A DNA stretch of 64,000 bases from Amphiura filiformis (lineage: Eukaryota; Echinodermata; Ophiuroidea; Amphilepidida; Amphiuridae): positions 70,461,706 to 70,525,705 of the forward strand of contig NC_092628.1 in the NCBI RefSeq assembly GCF_039555335.1. The letters are read 5' to 3'. How positions within the stretch are numbered: position 1 is the first letter of the stretch; every line of letters begins with the position of its first letter. This document shows positions 35,774 to 48,692 of this stretch, one piece after another. The translations under genes and the position numbers were made by a program. A model generated the notes under the pieces. That model worked only from the letters and a program-made list of their open reading frames with translations, was not told the DNA's origin and made no database searches.

Positions 35774-36652
35774 ATCAAAACCCCATCTTTTGTCGCTTGT
35801 ACGAAGCATTCTGTTGTTTATACATGAAGACATGCTCTATTATATCCTTGATGACACCTGTACCTGCATGTAAGGCTTTGATATTGATGCACCACTGCCA
35901 TCAATGAATATTTGAACTAAAATACTGTGTATCTTTGAAGATCTGTGATTTTCCTATAAAATACTAATGAAAATTTGGTATTAATAACCACTTATTTAAA
36001 ACATATGTTGGAAACATATTCACGTACTGTGCATCTTTGAAGATATGAAATATTTTTCTTGTGCAGTGTTAATCTGGAAAGTGAATTCAATTTTAATTCA
36101 CATGCACACATTTTCCATTTATGATGAGCAATTAAAGCTCTCCCTTCATAACTAATTATTTTCAGGGACAATCATACTTCTAAATTTGACACATACTTAA
36201 TTTACTGCTACACATACATGTACTTAACTTCCTTACATAGCTTCCCCTACATGCCCGCAAAGGGAGTGGCGGGTGGGAAAGAAAAATATTTAGATGTTGT
36301 CATGTCCGATTTCCAATCAACAGTGAAAAATACCAACGAAACACACCCCAAGCCCGCGAAAGGCGACGATACCCATTGGTCCGGGTCAAGTAAACAAACA
36401 CGCTGCCATAACAATTGACCTCTGACCCAGAGAACAAAACATGGGATCGATCAATATTTTCTCAGCCAGGGTAAATTGAGTTTAACTTGTTGCACATCGT
36501 TAAACTTTATTTCCTACAAAACGTTTAAAAACGTTTTCATGACCTTTATATAACCCGATATTTTAATGTTATTAAAACGTTTTTATCTAAGCCCAAACCC
36601 AAAATATAACTTGTTTAAAACATTTTTAAAATCATTTTTGTGTTTGCTGGGT

Positions 36653-37076
36653 TTGTTAAGCGTAACTATAAAGATTACTTCATTTATTTATACTCTCTTA
36701 CTTTCTTTATACAATTTTTAACAAGTTCCCTGTATCATTGTACTATACTTGTATGTTAACATAAATTTTTACATTTATACTTCAATATTTCTCCCTAACT
36801 TTTTATATATATGACATTGCCAACGTCTTTGTCTGACTTCACTATTCCTGTTAGTCTACCGTTTGCACCCCGTCTGTAATCTGTAGGCGTCTTTTTTGTT
36901 TTGCACTAATTAGTTTTGCACTAAGTATTCTAGCCATGATGAGCAATCACATTTTCAGCGCTCTGCTCTTGTGATTGTCCTTACCATCCTTTTCTATCGC
37001 ATGTTTTGTTACTGTTACGAATCGTACTGACTCAAAGCCAAAAACACCTTCTCCCAAATTCAATTCAGAATGCACA
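36653..37076 (+). mobile_element. LINE copy 1, 3' end
   Basis: CGTAACTATAAAGATTACTT at 36661 matches the 3' end of LINE copy 2 (CGCAACTATAAAGATTACTT at 47393), encoding the C-terminal (K/R)NYKDY. The remainder to 37076 looks like 3' untranslated LINE sequence. It resumes the element broken at 34146. Confidence 0.75.
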
Positions 37077-39856
37077 CACAGCAAAAAATAAAAGCTCAAT
37101 ATTGAGTAAAATATTACTCATCACGATAGTAAAAAGGGAGCTAGTCGAATTTTGAGTAATTTTTACTCAGCTTCGGTTGATTAATTGTTTACTCAGCACA
37201 TGTTGATTAAACTTTACTCAATATTGAGTAGTTCCCTTTTTACTCAAAGATTAGACTAACATTTACTCTTTCACTTGGAGTAATATTTGCTCAACTTTTG
37301 TTGAGTAAAATTTACTCAAAATTCGACTAGCTCCCTTTTTTACTCAAAGATGAGAGTAAATTTTACTCATTGACTATGGAGTAATATTTGCTCAACGTTT
37401 GTTGATTAAATTTTACCCAATATTGAGTAGCTCCCTTTTTTGCTCTGAAACAAGGAAAAATTTACTCGTTTAACTTTGAGTAAAGGTTTACGCAAGTGTT
37501 GATTAAAACGATTACTCATTATTTGAGTAAAACTTAAGTGAAAAGATTTGCAAAATGATGAAGAGTAAAGTGTTACTCAACATTTTGAGCAACATGAAAC
37601 GTATTTTACTCAACAAATATTGAGCAAAAAACACTTTCGAGTTGTATTGTGGCTCCATCTGCAGCTGGAACAAAGCAGTATTTTAAACTAAAAGAATGAA
37701 AAGAATACGAAATTAAATATAATATTCTGCATTTTCCTGGTTTTATTTTCAAAATAGGTATCAAATAAATCACAATATAGCATGTCTATTGTCTCATTAC
37801 CCAATGTGAGCAAACATAGAATAAAATAGAAGCCGGTCACCTCTCCCAAAACTTTTGATGTGAAAAAGTCATTTGAAAATTAATGTTATAGATGCTGAGT
37901 GTTTTAAAAGGGACAGAAATTAAGTCTTCACTTCATTATGTTTTAACACTCAAGAATGGTCTAATGTTACCAGGTTCTTTAGTAGCTGATATAGTGTCCA
38001 GGAACTGCCAAATAGCAGTGATCAGCCTGTACATGTACTGGATATGCTAAGTCATTGTATGTGAAGGATTTGGTATATCTTGTGCACAAGTTCTACAACT
38101 TTCATCACTGTTGCGCATTGAAAAAGCTTGCCTATCCATTATATATAAAAACACTGCTCTGGATTCAACTTGCTTCACAAGTATATAAATGGCAGCGTGC
38201 GTCCAGTAAAGTTGGCGAGGAACCAGTCCAAAGCTGTGCCTTCCTGAAACATGTAATAAAGGACATTAATTTCATGGATTGGGACTATTCAAGTGAAATA
38301 AAGCCTTAAAATAGAAAATCCACCACCTTTTCATTGTATCAACCATAAATCAAAATGTGTTTGGTACTCGAAAGTGATGAAGTAGATGGAAGGTTTAAAA
38401 TATAAATAACCAAATTTATGGATGTCTTATTTAAACTGTCTATAATTGGTCAGATGGTATGTAACCAAAAATGAAAACTCTTGCTGAAATTCTTGAAATA
38501 TTAAAGCAAATATGACATATTTACATGTAATTTACATTGTAATCACCCATTGCATTGACATTTCTACTTTCATGCGATTTTGCAAATATTTAAAATATCT
38601 TTATAATTATTATATTATTATTCCTGTGATAGCGGGCAATGCTATTTTCAAGGGGACACAAACTTTAGGAGACAAGAATTTACAGAAATGGTAAACAAGA
38701 TAATTATAAGATTCGCGCTTGATTATTCAAAGTTCACGATAGCCAACACCTGTCGGGTGAGGATGAGAGGTTCTACATGGAGTTTTCCCCTTGGCATTTG
38801 AGGTTTCATGAACTACACATTCAATGAACTACATGTATTCTGAAATGTACAAAGAAATTGGCAAGTTAAATGCAACATTATTGATAGAAATTTACCTGTT
38901 GACTGACGTTCGTGCATTTTTCTTCAACACCTTTCCTGGAAAGAGGTAGGGCAGCACAAAAATCCCGAAGTCACATCTGATCTGTAAGTAAAATATAGAT
39001 CAATATTATAAATGCACTGAAAAAGAAAACTGCCTATGGAAAAAAATTTCAAGTGATATTTTGCAATGGTTTCACTCTCCTACATAAATTATAACTGCAA
39101 AAAAAGTTATGTGGCACGAGTCAACATCAGGATCAGGGACGTAGCAAGAGCTTTGGGGCATATGGACAAGGAGTAGTGTGAGGCCTTCTAAATATCTCCT
39201 TTATCAGCCCTATCCCTATCCACTTCATTTTCGCTTTTGCTCGGGCCCATGGACTTTGTCCACCCTATCCGCTTGCTGATACGCCCCTGGTCCCCGGGCC
39301 TGGTCCACATCAGCGTATGTACTTCGAGGTTGCTCAGACTAGTACATAAGATATACGATCGCAAATATACAAGTACACAGCTAGCATGGTGAGCCGATGC
39401 CCATACTGATAAGCTTAACTAACTTAAAAACCTGTCTATATCCGGTTCAAATCATACAATAAGATTTCTAAATTGTGTAACAGGTATATGGACATAAAGT
39501 TATGAATAATAGTAATGAAATTAGTACCTTCAAATATTGGTTGTACTGCTGACAAACTCCATTCCACCAGCAGACACTGCACCTCCGCATCCCGGCTCCG
39601 CTTTTATACGCCATGATGACATGAATTTTAATACGTCGTCGAATTAAACTTACTCCGCGTGTTGAATTTACTACGCGATTTGAGTAAAATACAATGTGGC
39701 GATTAAAATATTTTACTTCTTTCCATTGACCATTTTTTACTCTGGCAAAGAGTTGTGTCAAATATCGTCTTTTACTCGTTGATGAGTAAATAATTTGTCT
39801 ATTTTTTAATCAACATACTTTAGTCGGTAGCACTTTACTCCTTATTTTTTGCTGTG
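37077..39856. mobile_element. 2.8 kb element with GAGTAAA-rich ends
   Basis: Ends CACAGCAAAAAATAA (37077) and the complement TTATTTTTTGCTGTG (39856) are inverted. The left 550 bases are built from repeated inverted words (TTTACTCAATATTGAGTAG, AGGGAGCTAGTCGAATTTTG) in diverged units of about 100 bases. The right 220 bases carry the same words. The interior (37640-39620) has an 84-codon frame at 38055-38309 (+) and a 97-codon frame at 39468-39761 (-); neither is recognised. Confidence 0.8.
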
Positions 39857-40830
39857 CAACAAAACACACTTATCCAGCAGCCTTCTTCTTGTTGTTATTT
39901 ACTAAGTCTATTGTTCTTGATGTTTATCCTGAGTCACTTATCCTGCGAAGATTACTGTTCAGCGAAGTCCACTGAAGACTTTTATAATCCCATGCGTAAA
40001 ATCCTTTGCGTATAAAATCCTTGCTCAGAAATGGTGCTGCTTTCTCCACACTTCACTCCTTGCGCAGTTCTCCAAACACTTTTAAGTTCAAACTCCTTGC
40101 GCCGTTCTCTATCTCCAAAATGGTGCTATACTTTCACCTTTCACACACTTTCTTCAGGAAACAGGACTGCGTTGCAGTTGTCCCCCTGTTTCCACTTATA
40201 TTGACAGATGTGTTTTTCATAAACCAGACTTCAGCAAATCGACAGAAGAATATAATTTCCTTTCTTGGAAGAGGTACGCACTTTGACGTAAACTAGATCC
40301 TCTCCGACGTCACTGGCAGGTAGTAGTACATTGACTACATAAAATATTTCTGGTTCGTTGAAGGAAATGGACTGTAAGCACATTAGCTAGCCCAGAACAA
40401 CACTATAAACTGTGAAGAATTATGTTTACATTTTCTTATATACCATGCAGCATTGGGAAATCCCATTATTTTAATAGCCAATTACTATTCTACAACACAT
40501 GATGTAATCTTGGAAATTCCCAAGCCTTAATTATAACATTAATCTTTCACATAACAGCACTTCCTGAGGGGATTCCTATGATGTCATCATATCCATTTCA
40601 CAATCTCAGGGGAATTCACCAACTGTCCAAAATTTGTTGTTGCTCAGCTTGATGCCTGAGAGGGGAATCCCTAAAATGTCTCATGAAATAGACGTAAACA
40701 AAGATAAATAATACAAAAAAAATTACTCAGGGCACATCACATTGCCGTATTTCTGATTGATGATAGTGAAATAAACTTGAACTGTAGGGCAGCGGGCAAC
40801 CGACCTTCGGGAAGCGTTAATGAGTCTGTT
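39857..40830. other. no recognised gene
   Basis: AT-rich unique-looking sequence. A loose direct repeat (CTCCTTGCGC-GTTCTC) lies at 40047-40112. The 96-codon frame at 40006-40296 has no recognisable features. Confidence 0.5.
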
Positions 40831-42070
40831 GATGATGGGGACGAGCACCTCCAGAAGCTATCCTTTAAAAGCCTTGTGGGAACGGTTCGAAACTAACATG
40901 ACTGTAAGGGATTCAGAGATGAACTTTAAACATCTTCCGGGTTAGATTGACATGCTGAAACTAAAGGAACGAAGTGTTGCAAGACTCTGAAATATTATCT
41001 TTTAGAGCCTGATCCGATGTCATTGATCTTTGAATAAAGCGGCAAATATATACAAATGCGCCGACAGGGAAGCATTTTCAAAAGCCTGTCGTAAAATATT
41101 TTTTATGTAAACCTGTTTAGCAATTATAAACTTTAAATTGCACATCTTTTAAAAAAGAAAATAACATACAATAACACAATGGCACCCAATTGGGTGAAAC
41201 CGCAAAAACTAATAAAATCATTTATAATTATTTTTGTGCTTTATTTATTTAATTTTCTTCCCCTGTGCAATCACTAATGATGCTTTTAGACTATGCTTTA
41301 CTTTGTAAATAACTCAAATATGCATCGTTATTTTCAGTGCTAAAGTTATTGTCCGTATCTTCTCACTACCAATAGAATTCTAAATCTAGTATTAAGCTAA
41401 CAATGTTATTGGAAATTCAATGTATCAGAGATGACACCTCTATAGGAGACGGTTGGACTTGATGTTATATCGGAAAATGTAGTATACAATGTATATTATA
41501 CATGAAACCTTGATATAAATTATAACTATATGTATGCATATGGAATATTGTTTTTCTAATTAATCGTTTAATATATTCCTTTTAGCTGTACATCATACAA
41601 GCTATAACATTTGACGTTCGTAAGCCTTTTATATATCTTTCCGATGTTGTTATTGGAGACACGATAAATACAAGGCTGATAGGCTATTTATTGGACACTA
41701 ATGCCCTTACATATAGACTAATTGATTACACGCATCATTTATTTTACAAACTATAAATCTATGATACAGGGTGTATCAAAATGATTGGTACCCATTAATA
41801 TCCACTTAGTATGGCAAAGACTGTCACATCAACATACAGTAAAATATCCCCTTTATTTGTGGATTTATGTTATAACAGGTCATAAAACTATAATTTGCAG
41901 TCATTTCAAGAGGATCTAACGTTGAATTTGGAATTAAAGCAGGCGTTTCATTGGACAACAAGGTTGATGGGTACCAATCATTTTGATACACCCTGTATGC
42001 CTATATAAATTTGGAACTTTAAGTACCAATGTCTAGTATTAAACACATTTCCCATACAACTTTGCCCAAA
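40831..42070 (+). repeat. segmental duplication, pseudogene-side copy, flanking part
   Basis: 40831-41305 matches 47456-47910, and 41310-42070 matches 51260-51790, in the same orientation (shared blocks include GAGCACCTCCAGAAGCT, ACATCATACAAGCTATAACA, GTGCTTTATTTATTTAAT). Here the two parts are contiguous; in the other copy 3.3 kb lies between them. A mariner-like MITE (41767-41995) is inserted in this copy only. Confidence 0.9.
41767..41995. mobile_element. Tc1/mariner-like MITE with TA target duplication
   Basis: Perfect-looking inverted ends, CAGGGTGTATCAAAATGATT extending to GGTACCCAT, flanked by TA on both sides. The equivalent position in the duplicated copy (about 51716-51730) lacks it. 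No transposase is present. Confidence 0.92.
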
Positions 42071-42128
42071 GATGCAATCAAACGTTAAAAGGTTGTATCC
42101 ACGCTTTTAGCCACTGATCATATTGTAT

Positions 42129-42430
42129 GGGAGCACGGTGGCCGAGCGGAACGGGCTACGACTCATAATCGGAAGTTTGCGGGTTCGAGCCCCGGCGACG
42201 CCATCGTGTTGTGCCCTTGAGTAAGGCACTTTATCTCGATTACTCCTCTCCACCAGGTGTGAAATGGGGAGCTGTTATGAATACTGTCCATTGAGCGCCG
42301 CCCAAAGGTATGAGCATGCCTTGGGCATTGTATGGCAGCTGACATATTCTATCGACGGCGGAATAAATGTAAAGCGCTTTGGTACATGTTCACATGTGAA
42401 AGGCGCTGTATAAATATCAACATTTATTTA
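42129..42430 (+). mobile_element. tRNA-derived SINE, family B
   Basis: The head GGTGGCCGAGCGGAACGGGC resembles the box A of Ser/Leu tRNAs, with box B GGGTTCGAGCCCCGGC. The body includes GCCCTTGAGTAAGGCACTTT, which resembles a central segment seen in several deuterostome SINEs (from memory). The tail is GGCGCTGTATAAAT followed by T-rich sequence. It sits inside the pseudogene-side copy of the duplication and is absent from the other copy. Confidence 0.88.
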
Positions 42431-42960
42431 ACATTTATTAATGTTTTATGCGCTTTCATGACTAACCTGTTAACTGTTATACGAAAAGCACGATTATTTT
42501 AAAGAAAATGATGATTAATCATGTATCCAAAACCACTATAATTTCTTGACAAATTGACAATTCTTGACAAATTTGCGTAGAAACTGCAGAATAATATCAG
42601 TATGATATTGTAGGTTGTCGAGACAGTCAATCCTGTGCCCAGTTGAAAATAAAGTGTTAGTATCTGTTGCCTAGCTGTGTCGCAGATATTTGGACTATTG
42701 CAGAGAGATACGAAATAGCAAGCTGTGGTAAAAACAAGCTTTTATTCATTGTGTCATTAAGGTATATCTTGAGGAGATTACATTGCTGTTTATCAAAATA
42801 ATATTAGTTTGTTGCTTGCAACAGGTCTTGGTTGAATAATAAATATCGCGTAACCACCGGTTTGAACCTTTGCACTAGCTGACTATAGCAGATCAATATA
42901 AAAAGGGAAAATTGGCAATAGCGTGCTATATTTGTAGAAATTATTCTAAACATATAAATT

Positions 42961-43117
<157 letters not shown>

Positions 43118-43120
43118 GAG

Positions 43121-43190
43121 CTGGTAGCTTAATGGATAGAGCGTCCGTCTGGTAATCGGAAGGTCGTGGGTTCGAATCCCATGCCGGCAC
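43121..43190 (+). tRNA. tRNA-like sequence (Thr GGT-like), probably SINE-derived or pseudo
   Basis: GCTGGTAGCTTAATGGATAG, an anticodon-arm-like TCCGTCTGGTAATCGGA with loop CTGGTAA, and GTGGGTTCGAATCCCAT. Acceptor arms pair (GCTGGTA with TGCCGGC, allowing G-U). A base is missing between the acceptor and D arm, and the anticodon stem has a T-T mismatch, so a functional tRNA is doubtful. It follows an AAAG microsatellite directly. Confidence 0.4.
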
Positions 43191-44204
43191 ATTGTGTGTC
43201 GGTTGGGATTTGTGTTTATTTTATTGTCTTGTTTAATTGTAACACTTGGGTTGGTAAACTATTCTTTCTTTTTTATTAATTATATTCGGTTTCTCTTTTC
43301 TAATGGTACAGGAATTTGCCCTATGTTGCATTGATCCACACAGAGGGAAAAGGGCACGGCACTTCTCCGTCTGGCAATCCCCACTGAACATTTTCACTGT
43401 CCAGAAACAGCCCGTGTGATACATTCTCAGGATTCCAGATACCAACGGTAGCCATATCAGATGTGTTATCATCCCTCACCTGCCAATTTTTCAACGTGTA
43501 TTTACCAAATAGATCACCGTTTTCATAAAATGAGAATTGTACATTAGAGTTATAAATAACCGAAACATTGAGCAGCTAGTTACGTTGTAGATTCTCACCC
43601 AAAGTTCATTTTCACGCTAGCGTCCAATGCATATTAGCTATCGCAAATACTGCATTAATAACTTGAGTTTCAAGATGGGGAATCGGAATAGGGCAAGAAC
43701 CCCAATCTGTGCAATTATTAGCCACGTAGATATCTATACCATTGGCTAGCATTCTCGTACACCTGTAAGGTTAATTCTAGGATAAACTAGTGAAAGACCA
43801 TTGTAAATTGTGCATAAAGTCAGATAAATATACTGTCATGTAAGAGTTTTAGATGTGACGATAATCATGTCAATAACATCAAAATTAGGTCCCCAGGCGT
43901 CACTCAACTGGCGATGCCGATAATGGTAAACTTTCTATCTATACCAAACTACTCTTCGATAGCTCTTAATACCGCATGTGCTGCAATCCACACAAAAATG
44001 TAACAATAACTATTACTCTTGTTCTCTAAAGTTGATTTGATACCGGCAAATGGCCACAATGCAGATATCAAAACTCTCAGCTTAAGTTTGAATTTGGCGT
44101 GCACCGTGTATATTATAATGAATCTATCGAATAGAATAGTGCAATGTACTTCCAATTGTAATGCAACAGAAAAAATATGATTGTATTGACTCGTATGGTT
44201 CTTT

Positions 44205-47200
44205 TGGCCCCTAATTTAATAACGAATTAATTAAATTTCTATATGATTTAACGCTAATAAGTTGTCCCTTAATGTCCAGAAAAGGAGTTATATAATATTT
44301 AAAAACCGTCATAGGAATCGTATGTATCACAATACCCATATAGTTATCGATGGCATTTGAACTTGTTAAAGTAACTCATACTACGTTTGTGGGTGTTAAT
44401 TGTTCTTGCAGTTAGCAGCCTGGACAACCGATTATTTTGTTTAGCAAGGCTCACTCAGTCATTTAATGTGGCAATACAAACGATCGAATTTGGTGTTGAA
44501 ACGAGCTAAATTTTGAGTTACACTTTTCAATGTAAAATTAATTTTCTCGGCCAAATGAAATGCAATCATTTTAATTTTTTCAGTAAATGTCAGGTCAAAT
44601 TGTAGTGCTTGATACTTATTTTTTTTTTCAAATCCTAGTGTTAAACTTAGGCGTGAAATTCAGTAATTTCGTGTAAGATTTTCGATTTTGATAGGCTTAA
44701 ACTCTGCCCGCGAGCCTTTTCTTGGATCAACCTTTTAGCTTTTCAAAGTAATATAGTACGCTAATGAAGGATTTTTCCCAACTTTCTAACGCACATCACC
44801 GTGAGCGATATATCATAGTTTTGTCAGAATTTACGTTTTGATTTCACCATTTTTTCACCGGCTGAAATTTTTCAAAATCAACGCGTGAAATATAAGGCTA
44901 ATAATACTAGCATTGTGGATCGATATCCCTGGGTTTAATAGGAATACCGGCATGATACAGTGTTGCCAGAACTTCAATATAGCAACGAAATTCCCAGGCC
45001 TAGCGCTCCTATACTGATCATGTTTATAGCACGATGAGGATATTTCATCATCACGTGAGTGATTCGGACCAATGTGTTGAAATTTGCTTCTCCTCAAAAC
45101 AACTTTGCCCGAAGGCTTACATGCAATTGGGCAATATTTTAAACAAAACTTTCTTTTACAAAACATTATATTACGCTGTATGTTTTATGATCAAGCAAAC
45201 TGTTTGGAACACACTTCCAAAGAAATAATCTTCGTAACGCCCCGGCGTAACGCCCCAGACTTTCGTTATTTAAACGCCAGAAATAGATTGTCCTTATAAG
45301 AACCATCAGAGATTGTGGCTTATAAGAACCGTTCATTATCATTGTTAACTTAAACAGGTTTTTGTTTTTAAACATCTTTATAAATTGATTGTTTTTATGT
45401 TTGTTTGTAAATTTCGTGCTTTACGCGCTTTGAGTTCCTCATCAGAGATTGTGCCTTATAAGAACCATTCATTTTCATTGTTAACTTAAACAGGTTTTTG
45501 TTTTAAACAAAACCTGTTCAACAATTATTTAAAATTGCTTGCCTAAAAACAGAATAACTTGGATGTTAATACTTGACGTAGTGTTTCAATTGTCATGAAG
45601 GTGACTGGGTATGGTGCCTTTTGTTTGTGTTTGTTTGAAACTGCTTTTGGAAACCCACCGAAAGTCATAGGCCCTAATGAAGCAGCCAAAACAATACCAG
45701 GTTAAACATGGAAGTTTATAAAACTTATTAAATAACCGTAAGAAAAAAAAAAAAACCATTTGTGGCAACAATAAGCCTTGCATTGAAAGTCATGGTTAAA
45801 GTGTGTTGATTACCACACCAAAGTTTCCCTACATACACCCCCACTACCCACCTTACACACCTCTGCACCCACCCCACCCTATAGGCCTACATGTACATGA
45901 TATTACATAATAATATATAGCATAGCTATACATTTAGGTATAGCGCTTAATTATGACAAATATGGTTAGGCCTATATATAGGCCTACATGTCAAATTAAA
46001 ACAAACCCGAACACTGATGAATCTCTACAGAAACCCGAACACAAGTCTGAAGGGTGTAATGAAAATGGCAACCCGCGATGGGGGGGCGGGGGTAGGTCAT
46101 ACAAAATTCACATGGAGATAGGAGGGACAGAAGATTAAAATCCCCTATAATAACACGCTAATTTTTCTAGGTTTGGACCGTGGATTTTCATGAACCTCAA
46201 GCGTGCGTCTCTTAATACGGACTAACCTAGGTAAACAAACACACAGACAGACAAAATGGTTTTCATAATCATGGAATCCATATAAATTGAAATTGCAGGC
46301 TATCACCGGAGCAAATTTTTAAAATTCACCTCATTTACCAATTGGGGATTTGGGCTACCAAATCGCTAGTCGGGCAATCTTCATGATCTTTGCTTTTCAA
46401 TGGAAAATTGCCCTGGATGACAACAATGAAAATATCGACTATTTCTGCTGGTTGCGCACGAGATAAAAGCACCGAGTTTGACATTTTCAGAGCATGAAGG
46501 GAAAAAGGGTAAAATAAAACGGAAATTCTGACAAAACTATAATATATAGACCCACACGATGTGCTTTACAGAGGTGGGAAATATCTTTCTTTAGCAAACT
46601 ATATTAGTTTGAGACGCTAAAAATCAATTCCGTAAAAAGCTCGCAGGCGAACTCAAGGCCTATAAAAATCAAAAATATCACACTAAAAGATACAATTTGA
46701 TGCTTAATTTTAAAACCAGGATTTTAAAAAAAATGTATATCCAAGCACCAAGTTTTTAACTGACATTACTGAAGAAAAAAAAATATTGCTTTATATTTGA
46801 CCGAGAAAATTAATTTCATAGCAAAAGGTGTATCTCTGAATTGTGCTGATTTTAACATGTATCGATCGACTTTTAGCGCGACTAAGCATTTCTAAAGAAT
46901 CGGTTGTCCAGGTAGGTGACTGCTTGATGAATCTCTAATACATGGGTATATGATTAAGTAATAATTCTTTTGTTACCAATATCGTTTGAAAGTATATTGG
47001 CATTTCGTCTCACGTATATTCCTCCGTGTAATACGTTTTTACCTTGTATAATACATTATACCGTAAAAATTGTAATTTCTATTTTTGTTAATAAAAGAGA
47101 ATTGTCAGTTAGATACCAGTTAAACGCGGCTCGCCCACACACCACCTTTATTCTTTCAGCTATACTTTGAATATTTTGACATTCATAAACTAATCAAACT

Positions 47201-47440
47201 ATAAGCTTTGTTAAAATATAATTCACAACTTGTAATTTTGTCAATTATTGGTCATTTTACAGTTATTCCAATCGCTCATCCAATTTGTTTCGGGCCAGAT
47301 ATACTAATAAAATAAAATAAAAGATAGGGTTCATTGCTTTGGAATTCCATCCCCGATGATATCAAAATAGGCTTGTCTCCAAATTAATTTAAGCGCAACT
47401 ATAAAGATTACTTAATTTCTTTATATTCATAAATTTGTTG
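44205..47440 (+). mobile_element. LINE (Jockey/CR1-like) copy 2, split by a 2.5 kb element
   Basis: 44205-44405 reads LSLNVQKRSYIIFKNRHR and KVTHTTFVGV (reverse transcriptase). 46935-47440 reads GSLLWNSIPDDIKIGLSPN, then NYKDYLISLYS (C-terminus). The intervening 44419-46912 is a separate inverted-repeat element. The LINE cuts off the 5' end of the GPCR pseudogene at about 44192 and its 3' end meets the parental duplication copy at 47456. Confidence 0.85.
44419..46912. mobile_element. 2.5 kb inverted-repeat element inside the LINE
   Basis: Left end CCTGGACAACCGATT, right end the complement AATCGGTTGTCCAGG. Similarity extends inwards for several hundred bases as diverged inverted arms (for example the AAACTCTGCCCGCGAGCC region near 44700 with GCTCGCAGGCGAACTC near 46640). 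The centre carries a short duplicated segment (CAGAGATTGTGCCTTATAAG, about 45305 and 45443) and a G-run. No transposase frame was recognised. Confidence 0.8.
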
Positions 47441-47910
47441 TATTCACAATTTCCAACGAGCACCTCCAGAAGCTCTCCCTTTAAAAGCCATGTGGGCACG
47501 GGATCCAAAGAACATGACTTTGTGGGGGATTCAGAGATGAACTTTTAACATCTTTCGGAGTGACATGCTGAAACTCAAGGAACGAAGTTTTGTAAATGTG
47601 ACGTCTGCCCAATTGACATTGATCTTCGAACAGAAGAATGCGGCAAATATGTACAAATACGCAGATATATTGAAAGGGAAGCATTTTCAAAAGCACGACG
47701 TAAAATATTTTTTATGTAAGCTAGTTTAGCAATAATTAATTTAATATTGCACATCAAAAGAAAATAACATACAATAACACCCACTGGCACACAATTAGGC
47801 GAAACGGCGAAATGTAACAAAACCAATTATAATGCCATTACTTTTGTGCTTTATTTATTTAATATCCTTCCTATGCAATTACAAATGATGCTTTAAACTA
47901 TGCTTTATAA

Positions 47911-48692
47911 AGTGACCATTTAGTGATGTGGCAGTAAACACTTACCTGGCGAGGTTATAATTATACCAATAAAATATTACGATAAAATACATTAGTGCTA
48001 CATAACATAATCAAAGACGGTACCTCATCTAACATTTATGTATAACAACATTAAGGCACGTCGAAGAGGAGGCACGACCTTGCACTCAAATATTGAGGCA
48101 AATAATGCTGACACATAAGAATAATGGAATGAGTAGTATAATGGAGATAATATGGATTTAATATCATTTCTGGCTCATGTACATGATGTTTCTCGGGGAC
48201 GAAATATTTTTTTAAATATTATTGGCCTTAAGTAAAGAACCACAAGACCTATGGAAATATAAATATGATTATTAGCTTCCTTAACTCATTTCCTATAATA
48301 TTAAGAACACTTTGCAATTGTTTTACTTAAATGGCGAAAACTGAAAACAAATTGGCTCCCACTCGCCTTAAAGGAAATGTTTTTTGGGGAAGGCATTAGA
48401 GACCTTGGACTCTACGAGCTACGAGATTCTACGTGTATGTACACCGTTATTGTAGGATTAAAGCAATCTAGATACTAGTAATTCTTTTGAAAATGATCAT
48501 TACGAAAGATGCACAAAGAGCTACATCATGAATACACACAATACCTGATATTGAAATCCATGTAAACCGCAAAATGCCACATTTTACCCATATAACGATA
48601 CCTTTTCACTACCTTAACCAAGTTCCAATCATTACACTACGATTTTCAAATGGGTACATAAGGTAATAGAAACCTATATATAATATGAGCAA
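47911..48692. other. no recognised gene; sequence absent from the duplicate copy
   Basis: AT-rich, no long frames or RNA signals seen. It is part of the block missing from the pseudogene-side copy, so it may belong to an inserted element whose ends I cannot define. Confidence 0.5.

Larger units (their letters stand above)
34146..36652. mobile_element. CAGCAAACAC-family insertion in the LINE, split by later elements
   Basis: It starts CCCAGCAAACACAAAACG at 34146 and ends TTTGTGTTTGCTGGG at 36652. Family sequence covers about 34146-34411 and 36513-36652. Between them sit a 0.4 kb inverted-repeat element (34650-35052) and SINE family A (35356-35773). The other family copies are only 0.3-0.7 kb, so this is a nest of insertions. 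Confidence 0.75.

Noticed and set aside
38055-38309. 84-codon frame in the 2.8 kb GAGTAAA element as a possible transposon protein
   Set aside because: Too short and without recognisable transposase or other motif; kept only as part of the element description.
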